Below are positions 43,431 through 51,932 of a DNA stretch of 64,000 nt, piece by piece. The notes beneath the pieces are model-generated. The model had not been told where the DNA came from and did no database searches. It saw only the letters and a list, made by a program, of their open reading frames with translations. Source of the stretch: Mycolicibacter minnesotensis. Lineage in GTDB: Bacteria > Actinomycetota > Actinomycetes > Mycobacteriales > Mycobacteriaceae. The DNA is taken from NCBI RefSeq assembly GCF_010731755.1, contig NZ_AP022589.1, positions 2,852,001 to 2,916,000 on the forward strand, given 5' to 3'. Each line of letters begins with the position of its first letter. The stretch's first letter is position 1. A program made the position numbers and the translations under genes.

Positions 43431-45161
43431 TCACTCCGTTGTTGTGGGGCTCCGTAGCGCCGTGAGGTCGGCCAGGGCGATCCGGGCACTCGTCTCGTGC
43501 TTGGAGAGGGGCCGCATGTGGTGCCATCCCTCGATCGTCAGCTTCGGCCGGTTGTCCTGACCGCTGAACTCCTCCAGGAAATAGCGCAGGGTCTCACTCG
43601 TCGTGTGATCGACGAGGGGCACGTTCGAGCTTAGGTGCAGCTGGACCGTCTGGGTGTCCGGTGGAAGCTGCCCCAATTCCCGAATGACGTGGAACAGGTT
43701 GAAACACACCAGCGAACCATCCAGGTGCAGGTGGTAGGCGCCCTCCGTGAAGTCCCGCCGCGACACCGGGTTGCGGAAGAGGCCGAGGAATCGACCGGCA
43801 AGGCTCGGTTCGGCGGAATCTGAGCCGGTGTGCGAGGTGTGCCACAGGCTCTCCAGCCACAGGTTCAACACCAATTTCACGGCGGTGCCGGCGAGAAGAC
43901 CGATGAGCAGGTCCGTCGTCAGCGTCACGAGCAAGGTGATCGTGAAGATGATGAGCTGCTCGGTCCCGACCCGTGCGACATTGAGCCATACCGTGGGCCG
44001 ACACAGTTTGTAGCCGATGAAGACCAGGACGGCGGCCAACACCGTCAGCGGGACCTTATTGATCAGGTGGCTGAACATCAGCACGAATATCAGCAGAAAG
44101 CAGGCGTTGTAGAAGTTGGCCCACTGGGTCCGGCCGCCGCCGAGGATGTTGGCAGTGCTCTTGACCATGCCGGGGATGATGGTCAGGCCGCCGAACACGC
44201 TGGAGGCGACGTTAGAGGCCCCCATGGCCTGCAGGGTTCGATCCGGGTCGGAGCGGCGCCGAAAGGGATCGATCTTGTCGACGGCCGCGATCGTCGCCAG
44301 GGACTCGACCCCGTCGATCAAGACCAGGGTGAGTACCAGGTAGGCCAGCGCCAGCCAGAGTTCGGGATGGGCGAACACCGTGCCGAACTCGGGCAGGACG
44401 ACCCCGTCGATGAGCGAACTGGGGACTTCGATCAAGTAGCGCTTGTCCAGCTTGAGGATGAATACGCTGGCCAGCGTGCCCGCGAAGAACACCCAGACCG
44501 GCGGCGGCATGACCTTCAGCAGCCGCCCGGGCATCGCAGTCAGGAGGAAAAGCCCCGCCAGGCAACCGATCCCCAGGATGAAGACCGGACGATTCATCGA
44601 CCCGACATGGCGGGGAACTTCGGCCAGGATCGCCCAGAATTCGCGGCCTTCGAACTTCTCGCCCATAAACAGCGGGATCTGCTTGGCGATGATCATCAGG
44701 CCTATCGCGGCCAGCATGCCCTGAATCGCCGCGGCCGGGAAGATGGCGCTCAGCCGAGCCACCTTCAACTTGGCAAGGAGCACCTGCACCACGCCCGCAA
44801 GGGCGATGGCAACCAGAACCAGGGGGTATCCCACCGCGAGCAATTCGGATTCCGTGGCGCCCTCGCCCAGGCGGATCTGTCCGAGCGTGATCATGCCGGC
44901 GAACAGGACTGGCGCCAGTCCCGCCGCCGGGCCGCTGATGGTCACATACGAACCACCCAAGAACGGCAGGACAAAACCGGCAATGACCGCCGACACGATC
45001 CCGCAGATCGGCGGGGCGCCCGAGGTGATCGCGATTCCCATCGAGAACGGCAGCGAGATCATGGCCACCGTGAAGCCCGACCGCAGATCGTAGCGCCAGT
45101 GCTTCAGACCGGCCAGGCCATTGCGCGGCTTTTCGGTCAGAACGGTCAGGATCTCTTGCAT
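43431..45161 (-). CDS. SulP family anion transporter
   Basis: A 576-residue transporter with 10-12 membrane helices and a C-terminal STAS-like domain (about residues 470-560). Family features: the N-terminal AMISLPFSMGIAITSGAPP segment with its proline turn, GSYVTISGPAAGLAPVL, and the conserved IPGMVKSTAN loop. SulP members carry sulfate, bicarbonate or dicarboxylates, and this branch resembles low-affinity bicarbonate carriers, though without a carbonic anhydrase gene beside it the substrate is open. I do not recall it between Rv1110 and Rv1111c; it appears inserted and is flanked by a 544-bp gene-poor gap. Confidence 0.9.
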   Translation of the reverse strand: MQEILTVLTEKPRNGLAGLKHWRYDLRSGFTVAMISLPFSMGIAITSGAPPICGIVSAVIAGFVLPFLGGSYVTISGPAAGLAPVLFAGMITLGQIRLGEGATESELLAVGYPLVLVAIALAGVVQVLLAKLKVARLSAIFPAAAIQGMLAAIGLMIIAKQIPLFMGEKFEGREFWAILAEVPRHVGSMNRPVFILGIGCLAGLFLLTAMPGRLLKVMPPPVWVFFAGTLASVFILKLDKRYLIEVPSSLIDGVVLPEFGTVFAHPELWLALAYLVLTLVLIDGVESLATIAAVDKIDPFRRRSDPDRTLQAMGASNVASSVFGGLTIIPGMVKSTANILGGGRTQWANFYNACFLLIFVLMFSHLINKVPLTVLAAVLVFIGYKLCRPTVWLNVARVGTEQLIIFTITLLVTLTTDLLIGLLAGTAVKLVLNLWLESLWHTSHTGSDSAEPSLAGRFLGLFRNPVSRRDFTEGAYHLHLDGSLVCFNLFHVIRELGQLPPDTQTVQLHLSSNVPLVDHTTSETLRYFLEEFSGQDNRPKLTIEGWHHMRPLSKHETSARIALADLTALRSPTTTE

Positions 45162-45705
45162 GAATCAGCTTTCTCGGCAGCGGCTAAAGGTGATTGCGGT
45201 AATGCGCTGCCGAAATTCGTGCAGCGTCAATCCACCTTCATAAGGGGAGGCTGCAAATTCGTGCGGGGCGGAAAAACCGCGCCGTCGCCGTTAATGCTGA
45301 ATGAGCCACTTGAACCCACAGTCTCCGTAAAATCCGCGCTGCGGGGTACGCCAATCTGTCTGCCCGATACGACGATTGACCCCGAACCGACTGGCGCCGG
45401 TATCAGCAAGTCCAGCTTGTTGGCGCTGCGCCAACATCGGGATCATAGGCCGAGGCAGCGCGAGAATTCCAAGCCTGGAGCCGCCATTGGTGCATCCACA
45501 GCAAGTTGGCAGCAGAAATTACGGATAGACCCAGCTTCGATTTTCGGGCTCGAAATAAGAGGACTTAGGGCACCGAATTTGCTGCATCGCCTGATTTCGG
45601 CTCGCGACGATGATCCATGCCAGCCCAAAAAGGACTTGTTTCACCACGTCAGCGCCCCGCCTCCTCGGCAGGCGTCGATCGCCCGCGCATGGCAGGTCAG
45701 CGTCG
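45162..45705. other. Gene-poor gap, visibly richer in A/T than its neighbours
   Basis: No convincing gene is seen. A 60-codon minus-strand frame (45227-45409) lacks a ribosome binding site and recognisable motif. The stretch separates the SulP gene from the DUF6542 gene and presumably holds the SulP promoter, but I cannot point to a clear -10/-35 pair. It may mark an old insertion junction. Confidence 0.4.
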
Positions 45706-46857
45706 CTAGATGTCGAATTCCCAGGAATCGGCTTGTTCGCGCTGCTGACGGGGGCGGGCGCGGCGCTGCGCGTTGGCCTCCTCAGCATCGGTCCCGCGGT
45801 AGCGCACCTGGGATACCGGGTGGCGGGTTCCGTTGCCGTTGCCCCGGCCATCGGCCGACGACGCGGCCGGACGCCGGCCTGGGGCCTCGGTCGGGCGGTA
45901 GCTGCGCGGATGCGGATCCCGGTTGGCTCGCGAGAGCGGGTCACCGGTGCGCGGCCCTTCTTGAGGCGGACGCGGCCGCCGGCGCGGCTCGCCCTGCCCG
46001 TCGGGGGCGGGACCCCGGCGTGGCTGGCGCTCATCACGGGCCTCGGTCGCCGGGCGTCGGCGTCGCTGCAGCGATTCGTCGCCTGCCGGACGCCGGCGGG
46101 GACGCGGGTGTTCGGCGGCCCCGGCCTCCATGGGCGGCCGGACGTGCCGGGAGCGGGTCGGTGCCTCGCCGTTGGCGCGTCGCTCGGGGGAACGAGTGCG
46201 GGTGCGGGTCCCGGCGGAGGCCTCCCGCGCGGCCCGACGGGATTCCGCGCTGGCCCGGCGGGGACGCTGGCCGGAGCGCTGTTCACGGGGCGCCGGCTGC
46301 TCGATGGCGTGCGCGGGGTTGCGGCTCAGGGCCGAGGAGATCAGGGCGCCGAGCCGGTCGCTGAGCGTGGGGCGTTGGGGTGTGCCGTGGTCCTCGGCGG
46401 TGCGGCGTTTGGCGGCGGCGCCGTCCAGCATCCCGAGATACCAGCGGACCATTCCGATCAGCAGCACAGTCGCGGCCGTGAACAGCATCAGCGGGAATCG
46501 TTCGATCAGGGGATAGCCGCAGTTGATGACGATGGCTTTGAGGCCGGGGAACCCGGCGCCGCGGAACAGCCAGTAGGCGCCGGGGACGATCACGAACAGG
46601 ATCAACGGCGGCTGGATGACCGTGGTGAAGACGCCGGACTGCTGCACCATCAGCACCGCCGCGATGCATCCCATGACATAGAGCGCAGAGAAGACGAACG
46701 TCAGGTCTTTGTCGCCGGAGCCGGCGTCGAATGCCACTCCGATAGCGGCCGCCACCACCGCGACCGCCACCGCGCTCCACCATGGCAATCCGGCGATGCT
46801 CGGCAAGATCGAACGGTGGTCAGCGGCCACTGCCGACTTCTCGCGCGCTACTGCCAC
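45706..46857 (-). CDS. DUF6542-type membrane protein with long basic disordered tail (Rv1111c-like)
   Basis: A 383-residue protein. The first 150 residues hold four membrane helices (from GLPWWSAVAVAVVAAAIGVA to MLFTAATVLLIGMVRWYLGM). The remaining 230 residues are Arg/Pro/Glu-rich and repetitive, predicted disordered and strongly basic, so they probably bind nucleic acid or an acidic partner in the cytosol. The GTG at 46857 is preferred over 46902 because TACCGT (minus strand, 46869-46864) ends 6 nt before it. Divergent from ychF, as in M. tuberculosis. Function unknown. Confidence 0.8.
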   Translation of the reverse strand: MAVAREKSAVAADHRSILPSIAGLPWWSAVAVAVVAAAIGVAFDAGSGDKDLTFVFSALYVMGCIAAVLMVQQSGVFTTVIQPPLILFVIVPGAYWLFRGAGFPGLKAIVINCGYPLIERFPLMLFTAATVLLIGMVRWYLGMLDGAAAKRRTAEDHGTPQRPTLSDRLGALISSALSRNPAHAIEQPAPREQRSGQRPRRASAESRRAAREASAGTRTRTRSPERRANGEAPTRSRHVRPPMEAGAAEHPRPRRRPAGDESLQRRRRPATEARDERQPRRGPAPDGQGEPRRRPRPPQEGPRTGDPLSRANRDPHPRSYRPTEAPGRRPAASSADGRGNGNGTRHPVSQVRYRGTDAEEANAQRRARPRQQREQADSWEFDI

Positions 46858-46975
46858 ACACTGACGGTACCGGCTGACGGTGGCGGGAGCGCAGCGCGGC
46901 ACGCGTGGCGGTGATCGCCGCCGCGGCGACTCCGGGCGAGGAGAGCCGCCGCCGTACTCCTAGAATTGGCTTCCC

Positions 46976-48049
46976 GTGAGCCTGAGCCTGGGAATCGTGG
47001 GGTTGCCCAACGTCGGTAAGTCGACCCTGTTCAACGCGCTGACACACAACGATGTGTTGGCCGCCAACTACCCTTTCGCGACCATCGAGCCGAACGAGGG
47101 CGTGGTGCCGCTGCCCGACCCACGGCTGGTCAAGCTCGCGGAGATCTTCGGATCCGAGCGGATCCTGCCCGCGCCGGTGACGTTCGTCGACATCGCCGGG
47201 ATCGTCAAAGGCGCCTCGGAGGGGGCCGGGCTGGGCAACAAGTTCCTGGCCAACATCCGCGAGTGCGACGCCATCTGCCAGGTGGTGCGGGTGTTCGCCG
47301 ACGACGACGTGGTGCACGTCGACGGCAAGGTGGACCCCGAGGCCGACATCGAGGTGATCGCCACCGAACTGATCCTGGCCGACATGCAGACCCTGGAGAA
47401 GGCGGTCCCGCGGCTGGAGAAGGAAGCCCGCAACAACAAGGACCGCAAGGCCATGCACGAGGCCGCGGTGGCCGCCGCGGCGATCCTCGACACCGGCAAG
47501 ACCCTGTTCGCCGCCGGCGTGGACACCGCCCCGCTGCGCGAGCTGAACCTGCTGACCACCAAGCCGTTCCTCTATGTCTTCAACGCCGATGAGTCGGTGC
47601 TCACCGACGACGCGCGGGTGGCCGCGCTGCGTGAGCTGGTGGCACCGGCCGACGCGGTGTTCCTCGACGCCAAGATCGAAGCCGAACTGGCTGAGCTGGA
47701 CGACGAATCCGCCATGGAGCTGCTGGAGTCCATCGGCCAGAGTGAGCGCGGCCTGGATGCCTTGGCGCGGGCCGGTTTTCACACCCTGAAGTTGCAGACC
47801 TACCTGACCGCCGGGCCCAAGGAAGCGCGGGCCTGGACCATCCACCAGGGCGACACCGCCCCCAAGGCGGCCGGGGTGATCCACACCGACTTCGAGAAGG
47901 GCTTCATCAAGGCCGAGGTGGTCTCCTACGACGACTTGGTGGAGGCCGGATCGATGGCCGCCGCCAAATCCGCCGGCAAGGTGCGCATGGAGGGCAAGGA
48001 CTACGTCATGGCCGACGGGGACGTGGTGGAGTTCCGGTTTAACGTCTAG
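46976..48049 (+). CDS. ychF: Redox-regulated ATPase YchF (OLA1 family)
   Basis: A 357-residue Obg-family P-loop protein. G1 is GLPNVGKSTLFN (residues 6-17), DIAGIVKGASEGAGLGN forms the switch II region, and the NKxD motif is replaced by NADE, which explains the preference of YchF for ATP over GTP. A TGS domain occupies the C-terminus (HTLKLQTYLTAGPKEARAW onward). It associates with ribosomes and stress responses. TAGAAT (46961-46966) lies 9 nt before the GTG start. Matches Rv1112. Confidence 0.96.
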   Translation: MSLSLGIVGLPNVGKSTLFNALTHNDVLAANYPFATIEPNEGVVPLPDPRLVKLAEIFGSERILPAPVTFVDIAGIVKGASEGAGLGNKFLANIRECDAICQVVRVFADDDVVHVDGKVDPEADIEVIATELILADMQTLEKAVPRLEKEARNNKDRKAMHEAAVAAAAILDTGKTLFAAGVDTAPLRELNLLTTKPFLYVFNADESVLTDDARVAALRELVAPADAVFLDAKIEAELAELDDESAMELLESIGQSERGLDALARAGFHTLKLQTYLTAGPKEARAWTIHQGDTAPKAAGVIHTDFEKGFIKAEVVSYDDLVEAGSMAAAKSAGKVRMEGKDYVMADGDVVEFRFNV

Positions 48050-48076
48050 CGTTAATAACGGGGGTCGTTATAGACT
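48050..48076 (+). promoter_or_regulatory. Operator-promoter of the toxin-antitoxin operon
   Basis: Three half-sites alternate in direction: CGTTA (48050-48054), TAACG (48056-48060) and CGTTA (48066-48070). They run into the -10 candidates TATAGA/TAGACT (48069-48076), and the GTG start follows 7 nt later. This arrangement fits autoregulation by the HigA-type antitoxin. The first half-site overlaps the end of ychF closely. Confidence 0.6.
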
Positions 48077-48083
48077 CCGCATA

Positions 48084-48365
48084 GTGATCAGGTCCTTTGG
48101 GAGCAAGGACACTGAGCGGCTTTCGCGTCGTGAACGTGTTCGTTCGTTGGACCCACAGATCCAACGGGCAGCGCTACGGAAGCTGCGTCAAGTCGGCTCG
48201 GCGGTCACGCTCGAAGACCTCCGACTGCCGCCGGGCAATCGGCTTGAGCGACTCAAGGGCGATCGATCTGGTCAGCACAGCATCAGAATCAACGACCAGT
48301 GGCGGATCTGCTTCACATGGACCGACGCTGGACCGGAGGAGGTGGAGATCGTTGACTACCACTGA
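48084..48365 (+). CDS. higB: HigB/RelE-type toxin of a type II toxin-antitoxin pair
   Basis: A 93-residue basic protein with the RelE-superfamily pattern of HigB host-inhibition toxins. The LRLPPGNRLERLKGDRSGQH segment and the following SIRINDQWRICFTW strand, with Arg residues that cut mRNA on the ribosome, are typical. The GTG start is directly behind the -10 box, so translation is probably leaderless. It precedes the antitoxin gene, the reversed order typical of higBA, and overlaps it by 14 nt. In M. tuberculosis another TA pair (VapBC) lies near this point, so this looks like a hotspot. Confidence 0.88.
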   Translation: MIRSFGSKDTERLSRRERVRSLDPQIQRAALRKLRQVGSAVTLEDLRLPPGNRLERLKGDRSGQHSIRINDQWRICFTWTDAGPEEVEIVDYH

Positions 48366-48654
48366 CAAGCACCCGCCGATCCACCCCGGAGAGATCCTTC
48401 ACGAGGACTTCCTGGAAGGCTTCGGCGTCACCCAGAACAAACTCGCGGTGTCGATCGGAGTTCCGCCCCGGCGCATCAACGAGATCGTGCACGGTAAGCG
48501 CGGCATCACCGCGGACACCGCATTGCGGCTGGCGAAGTATTTCGGTACCTCGGCCCAGTTCTGGCTCAATCTTCAGTCGCACTACGACCTCGACCTCGCC
48601 GAGGATCGGGTTGCCGATCAGATCGCTGCGATCACTCCGCTGAAGAGCGCATGA
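48352..48654 (+). CDS. higA: HigA-type antitoxin, XRE family
   Basis: A 100-residue protein with an N-terminal helix-turn-helix: HPGEILHEDFLEGFGVTQNK, then IGVPPRRINEIVHGKRGITADTALRL. It neutralises the toxin and represses the operon. The start is a TTG at 48352, chosen because GGAGG (48338-48342) lies 9 nt upstream and no ATG/GTG fits before the conserved HPGEIL segment. The weak start codon and the 14-nt overlap with the toxin gene would tie antitoxin output to toxin translation. Its stop overlaps the PPOX gene by 4 nt. Confidence 0.9.
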   Translation: MTTTDKHPPIHPGEILHEDFLEGFGVTQNKLAVSIGVPPRRINEIVHGKRGITADTALRLAKYFGTSAQFWLNLQSHYDLDLAEDRVADQIAAITPLKSA

Positions 48655-49136
48655 CGCCAGAAGAACTTGCGCGTCAGTGGGATGTGGTTCGCGATGTGGT
48701 GCGACGCTCGACCGGTCCGCTGGCCATTGCGTCGGTCGATGCTGACGGTGCGCCGACGATCACCCCGATTGGCACCGTGTTCTTGCGCGATGACGGCACC
48801 GGCTTCTATTTCGATCAGTACACCGAGCGCCTTGCGCAAAACCTTGACCGTGACCCTCGCGTGTGTGTGATGGCGGTCGTCAGCGGCCCGGCCTTCTGGC
48901 TTCGCTCGTTGTTGGAGGGGCGCTTTCGCAAGGCCATCGGTGTTCGGCTCTACGGAACTGCCGGTCCCCGCCGTCCGGCAACTGTGGGAGAACTCGATGC
49001 GGTGCGGCGGCGCGTACGACTGAGCCAATTGACCAGGGGCGGAAGGGCGCTCTGGTCGGACTTCAGCCACGTTCGTGACCTCACGTTCACCGGACTTCGA
49101 TTCGTTCGGTATCCGGTCATGATGCCGTCGGCGTAA
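48651..49136 (+). CDS. PPOX-class (pyridoxamine 5'-phosphate oxidase-like) flavin-binding protein
   Basis: A 161-residue split-barrel protein with the PPOX pattern near the N-terminus (GPLAIASVDADGAPTITPIG) followed by FYFDQYTERLAQNLDRDPRV. In mycobacteria this fold binds FMN or F420 and reduces small molecules; which cofactor is used cannot be told. The ATG overlaps the antitoxin stop (ATGA), so it forms a third gene in the higBA operon, an unusual companion. Confidence 0.8.
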   Translation: MTPEELARQWDVVRDVVRRSTGPLAIASVDADGAPTITPIGTVFLRDDGTGFYFDQYTERLAQNLDRDPRVCVMAVVSGPAFWLRSLLEGRFRKAIGVRLYGTAGPRRPATVGELDAVRRRVRLSQLTRGGRALWSDFSHVRDLTFTGLRFVRYPVMMPSA

Positions 49137-49287
49137 TCCTCGCGGGGTCAAAACTGACTCCGGATCAACTTATGCAACAAAGGTTTTGAAGCGGCCTTTG
49201 AGATTCGGTGAACTGGGGGTTTAGCGCGTTACTGCACTCCTGGCGGCGCGTCGCAGATCTAAAAGATTTGAGACGGAGACACCCCTG

Positions 49288-49515
49288 TTGTCGACATCAA
49301 GTAGTTGTTCATTCGGGCGGACCGACGGAGACACGGTGATTGTCGCGACGACGGTGAAGGTCAAAGGCGGCGGTGGCTCTGTCATCAAAGCGGGCACGAA
49401 GGTCCGTGGAATCCGGCTCATCGCTGATGGCGTCGGCGATCACGATATCGACGCGAATGTGCCCGGCCTGGGCCGAATGCAGCTCAAGTCGAGCGTGGTC
49501 AAGAAGGTCGGCTGA
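49288..49515 (+). CDS. Stand-alone PhnA (YjdM) C-terminal domain protein
   Basis: A 75-residue ORF whose last 60 residues match the PhnA domain well: TVIVATTVKVKGGGGSVIKA, then GTKVRGIRLIADG, DHDID and LKSSVVKKVG. E. coli YjdM and relatives carry an N-terminal zinc ribbon before this domain; none is present here, so the gene encodes only the C-terminal half. A TTG start at 49288 with GGAG nine nt upstream is the best available. It may be a truncated remnant or a genuine short form. The family name is historical; phosphonate use is not shown. Around it, 49137-49287 and 49516-49665 hold nothing recognisable. Confidence 0.6.
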   Translation: MSTSSSCSFGRTDGDTVIVATTVKVKGGGGSVIKAGTKVRGIRLIADGVGDHDIDANVPGLGRMQLKSSVVKKVG

Positions 49516-49665
49516 ACCCGGCTGCGTGAAGACGGTCGACAGCGGTTCTGCAGCGAGCTGACCAACCGGTGTGACGGGTTCGCTCGTTAAATCATTGAAA
49601 CATCGGGTGCGCAACGGGCCTCTAGGCGGTTAGCTATCGGTACCTGCGGATAGAGGGAGCACCGG

Positions 49666-50673
49666 ATGGCTGCGGACAAGCCGCGATTGCGGCCGGTTTC
49701 GGATGACCCGATCCGAGTCGAATACCGAACCGTGCATGGCTATCGCCGGGCGTATCGGGTGGCCGGGGACGGGCCGCCACTGCTGTTGATTCACGGGATC
49801 GGAGACAATTCGTCGACCTGGGAGCCGCTGATCCCGCTGCTGGCGGAGAAGTACACGGTGATCGCCCCGGATCTGCTCGGTCACGGGCTCTCGGATCAGC
49901 CGCGCGCTGACTATTCCGTCGCCGCGTTCGCCAATGGCATGCGAGATCTGCTGTCGGTCTTGAGCTTTGACCGGGTAACGGTGATCGGGCATTCCTTGGG
50001 CGGTGGGGTGGCGATGCAATTCTGCTACCAGTACCCGCAGATGGTGGAGCGACTGGTCTTGGTGGCTGCCGGCGGTGTCAAGCGCGAGGTGAACCCCGCG
50101 CTGCGGCTGGCGTCGCTGCCGGCCGCGCCGCAAGCCTTGGCCGCACTGTCGGTGCCCGGATTTGAGACAGCGCTGCGGATGGCGCGGGGGTGGTTCGACG
50201 ACGTGAGCCTGCCGCCGCTTCTGGTCGATCTTCCCGAGATCCTGCGGGTGCTCGGTGATTTGAGGTCGCCGAACAAGCGGGCAGCGTTCGTGCGGACGCT
50301 GCGCGCCGTGGTGGATTGGCGCGGGCAGATGGTCACCATGCTCGACCGCAGTTATCTCACCGAACGACTCCCGATCATGATCGTCTGGGGCACCCACGAT
50401 CTGGTGCTGCCGTATGCGCACGCCAAGCTCGCACACGCCGCCATGCCGCATTCGCGGCTGGAAACCTTCGTCGATTCCGGTCATTTCCCGTTCCGTGACG
50501 ACCCGCTGCGGTTCGCCGACCTTGTCGACGACTTCATCACCGGCACGGTGCCGCTGGATTTCGACCTGGAACGGTGGCGTCGGCTGCTCACCGACGGAGC
50601 GACCGAACCCGCGGCCGCGGATCAGGATGAGGAGCTCCTGCGCGCGTTGTCCGACGGCCGCAGCGCCACCTGA
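49666..50673 (+). CDS. Alpha/beta hydrolase (Rv2715-like)
   Basis: A 335-residue hydrolase with the nucleophile elbow GHSLGG (Ser in VTVIGHSLGGGVAMQF), the oxyanion-site LLLIHGIGDNSSTW, a late Asp (WGTHDLVLP) and the catalytic His (GHFPF). The sequence TVHGYRRAYRVAG and FVRTLRAVVDWRGQMVTMLD closely match my memory of Rv2715, a meta-cleavage-hydrolase-like enzyme with esterase activity. GAGGGAG at 49653-49659 is a strong ribosome binding site. The tuberculosis homologue lies elsewhere in the genome, so here the gene is out of its usual context. Substrate unknown. Confidence 0.88.
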   Translation: MAADKPRLRPVSDDPIRVEYRTVHGYRRAYRVAGDGPPLLLIHGIGDNSSTWEPLIPLLAEKYTVIAPDLLGHGLSDQPRADYSVAAFANGMRDLLSVLSFDRVTVIGHSLGGGVAMQFCYQYPQMVERLVLVAAGGVKREVNPALRLASLPAAPQALAALSVPGFETALRMARGWFDDVSLPPLLVDLPEILRVLGDLRSPNKRAAFVRTLRAVVDWRGQMVTMLDRSYLTERLPIMIVWGTHDLVLPYAHAKLAHAAMPHSRLETFVDSGHFPFRDDPLRFADLVDDFITGTVPLDFDLERWRRLLTDGATEPAAADQDEELLRALSDGRSAT

Positions 50674-50762
50674 CCCGCGGGGTCTGGCCTGCCGCGCAGA
50701 AGTCGCCGACGTGTGTCTCAGCGGTGACCTCACCGCGACGGCGATAGTGCAGGCTCATCCTC

Positions 50763-51074
50763 ATGTCGGTGGTTGAGGCGATCTATCTGGTCGCGGCTGT
50801 GCTGTGGATTCTTGTGGTGGTGGCCGCGGCGGGCGTCGGGGGCCACTACCTGGTGAAGCTTCGTGCCAGGCGGCGCCAGGTGACCGGGCTTTTCGACACG
50901 GTGCGGCTGTCCATCGAGCGCGCCATCGACCCGTACCGGGCCGTGGCCGCCGGCGGCGCCGCGGTTGTGCAGCGGGTGGTCTCTGGACGCAATGTCTTCG
51001 CCAGCGTCGCTCAGTTGATGATCTCGTCGAGCCCGTCAGCGCGCAGCGCGGCCAGCCGATCACGCCACTCCTGA
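50763..51074 (+). CDS. Small single-helix membrane protein, uncertain
   Basis: A 103-residue ORF: one membrane helix (residues 5-28, AIYLVAAVLWILVVVAAAGVGG) followed by a basic stretch and an amphipathic region (LFDTVRLSIERAIDPYRAVA). The last 21 residues are Ser/Arg-rich and overlap the convergent arr gene by 64 nt, so the true stop or its expression is doubtful. The N-terminal part has a credible coding look. Confidence 0.45.
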   Translation: MSVVEAIYLVAAVLWILVVVAAAGVGGHYLVKLRARRRQVTGLFDTVRLSIERAIDPYRAVAAGGAAVVQRVVSGRNVFASVAQLMISSSPSARSAASRSRHS

Positions 51075-51421
51075 AGCGCCTCGGGCGTCAGTCGCGGCCA
51101 CTCGATGATCTCGTCGACAACGCGCAGCGGGGCGCTGCTGCGGTAGGAGCGGGTCGGGTTGCCGGGGAACTTCTTGTCGGTGACGTTGGGGTCGTTCTCG
51201 AAGTCCCCGGTCGGTTCGACGCGATACACCCGCGGCTCCCCGTCACCGGCGGCGAGCTCGGCCGCCAGCCCGGCCCCGCTGAGCATCGCGGTGAAGTAGA
51301 TGTGGTTCATCACGATCTCGGGCCGGTAGTTGGACCGGAAGCCCGCGCTGAGCAGGTCACCCGCCACCAGTTGAGCCTTGGTGCCGTGAAAGAACGGGCC
51401 CGCTTCCTCGATCGCGTCCAT
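51011..51421 (-). CDS. arr: NAD(+)-rifampin ADP-ribosyltransferase
   Basis: Arr moves ADP-ribose from NAD+ to the C23 hydroxyl of rifamycins and inactivates them. The 136-residue length and motifs match the mycobacterial enzyme: FFHGTKAQL (His12), IVMNHIYFTAML (Tyr42) and DPNVTDKKFPGNPTRSYRS (Asp82), the three positions corresponding to the catalytic His-Tyr-Asp of M. smegmatis Arr. The ATG at 51421 is preferred to a longer frame that would cross the divergent GNAT gene. It is separated from that gene by 49 bp. Chromosomal arr is common in non-tuberculous mycobacteria and absent from M. tuberculosis. Confidence 0.93.
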   Translation of the reverse strand: MDAIEEAGPFFHGTKAQLVAGDLLSAGFRSNYRPEIVMNHIYFTAMLSGAGLAAELAAGDGEPRVYRVEPTGDFENDPNVTDKKFPGNPTRSYRSSAPLRVVDEIIEWPRLTPEALQEWRDRLAALRADGLDEIIN

Positions 51422-51470
51422 CGGTTCCAGGGTAGAGCTACGGCCGCACTTGATCGGTAACCTGACCGCG

Positions 51471-51932
51471 GTGCGGATTCGTGATTGCGCCGGCCCAGCC
51501 GAATACCCGCTGCTGGTGGAGATCTGGCGCAGTGCGGTCGAAGCGACACACCACTTCCTGGCCGAAGCCGATCGTGCGGACATCGAGGGCCGATTGGCGG
51601 ATGCCTATTTCCCGAACGTTCGCCTCACCGTCGCCGAGGTTGAGGGCCAGCCGGTGGGTTTCGCGGGCACGGCGGGGGAGCACCTGGAGATGCTGTTCGT
51701 CCGCGCCGATGCCCATGGCCGGGGTGTCGGGAGTGCGCTGCTGGAACACGTTGTGGCGAGGCAACGCGTTCGCGGGGTGGACGTCAACGAGCAGAACGCA
51801 CAGGCGGTGCGCTTCTATCGCCGACGCGGCTTCGTGGTCACCAGGCGCAGTGAGCTTGACGAGGCGGGACGCCCCTATCCGATCCTCGGCTTGATTCGGC
51901 AACCCCAGGACGACACCGGTAGCCGCTGTTAG
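51471..51932 (+). CDS. GNAT family N-acetyltransferase (YjaB-like)
   Basis: A 153-residue acetyltransferase with the acetyl-CoA pyrophosphate-binding motif VRADAHGRGVGSALLEH (Q/RxxGxG/A type, residues 76-92) and the downstream VNEQNAQAVRFYRRRGFVV strand-helix. The GTG at 51471 follows TAACCT (51458-51463) by 7 nt, so it is probably leaderless. Divergent from arr. The acceptor substrate is unknown. Confidence 0.88.
   Translation: MRIRDCAGPAEYPLLVEIWRSAVEATHHFLAEADRADIEGRLADAYFPNVRLTVAEVEGQPVGFAGTAGEHLEMLFVRADAHGRGVGSALLEHVVARQRVRGVDVNEQNAQAVRFYRRRGFVVTRRSELDEAGRPYPILGLIRQPQDDTGSRC

Noticed and set aside
45227..45409. A 60-codon minus-strand ORF upstream of SulP
   Set aside because: No ribosome binding site, -10 box or family motif; probably chance in a gene-poor stretch.
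43830..46364. An 844-codon open frame on the plus strand opposite the SulP and DUF6542 genes
   Set aside because: It is rich in Gln/His/Arg/Asp repeats typical of the antisense of high-GC coding DNA and covers two well supported minus-strand genes.
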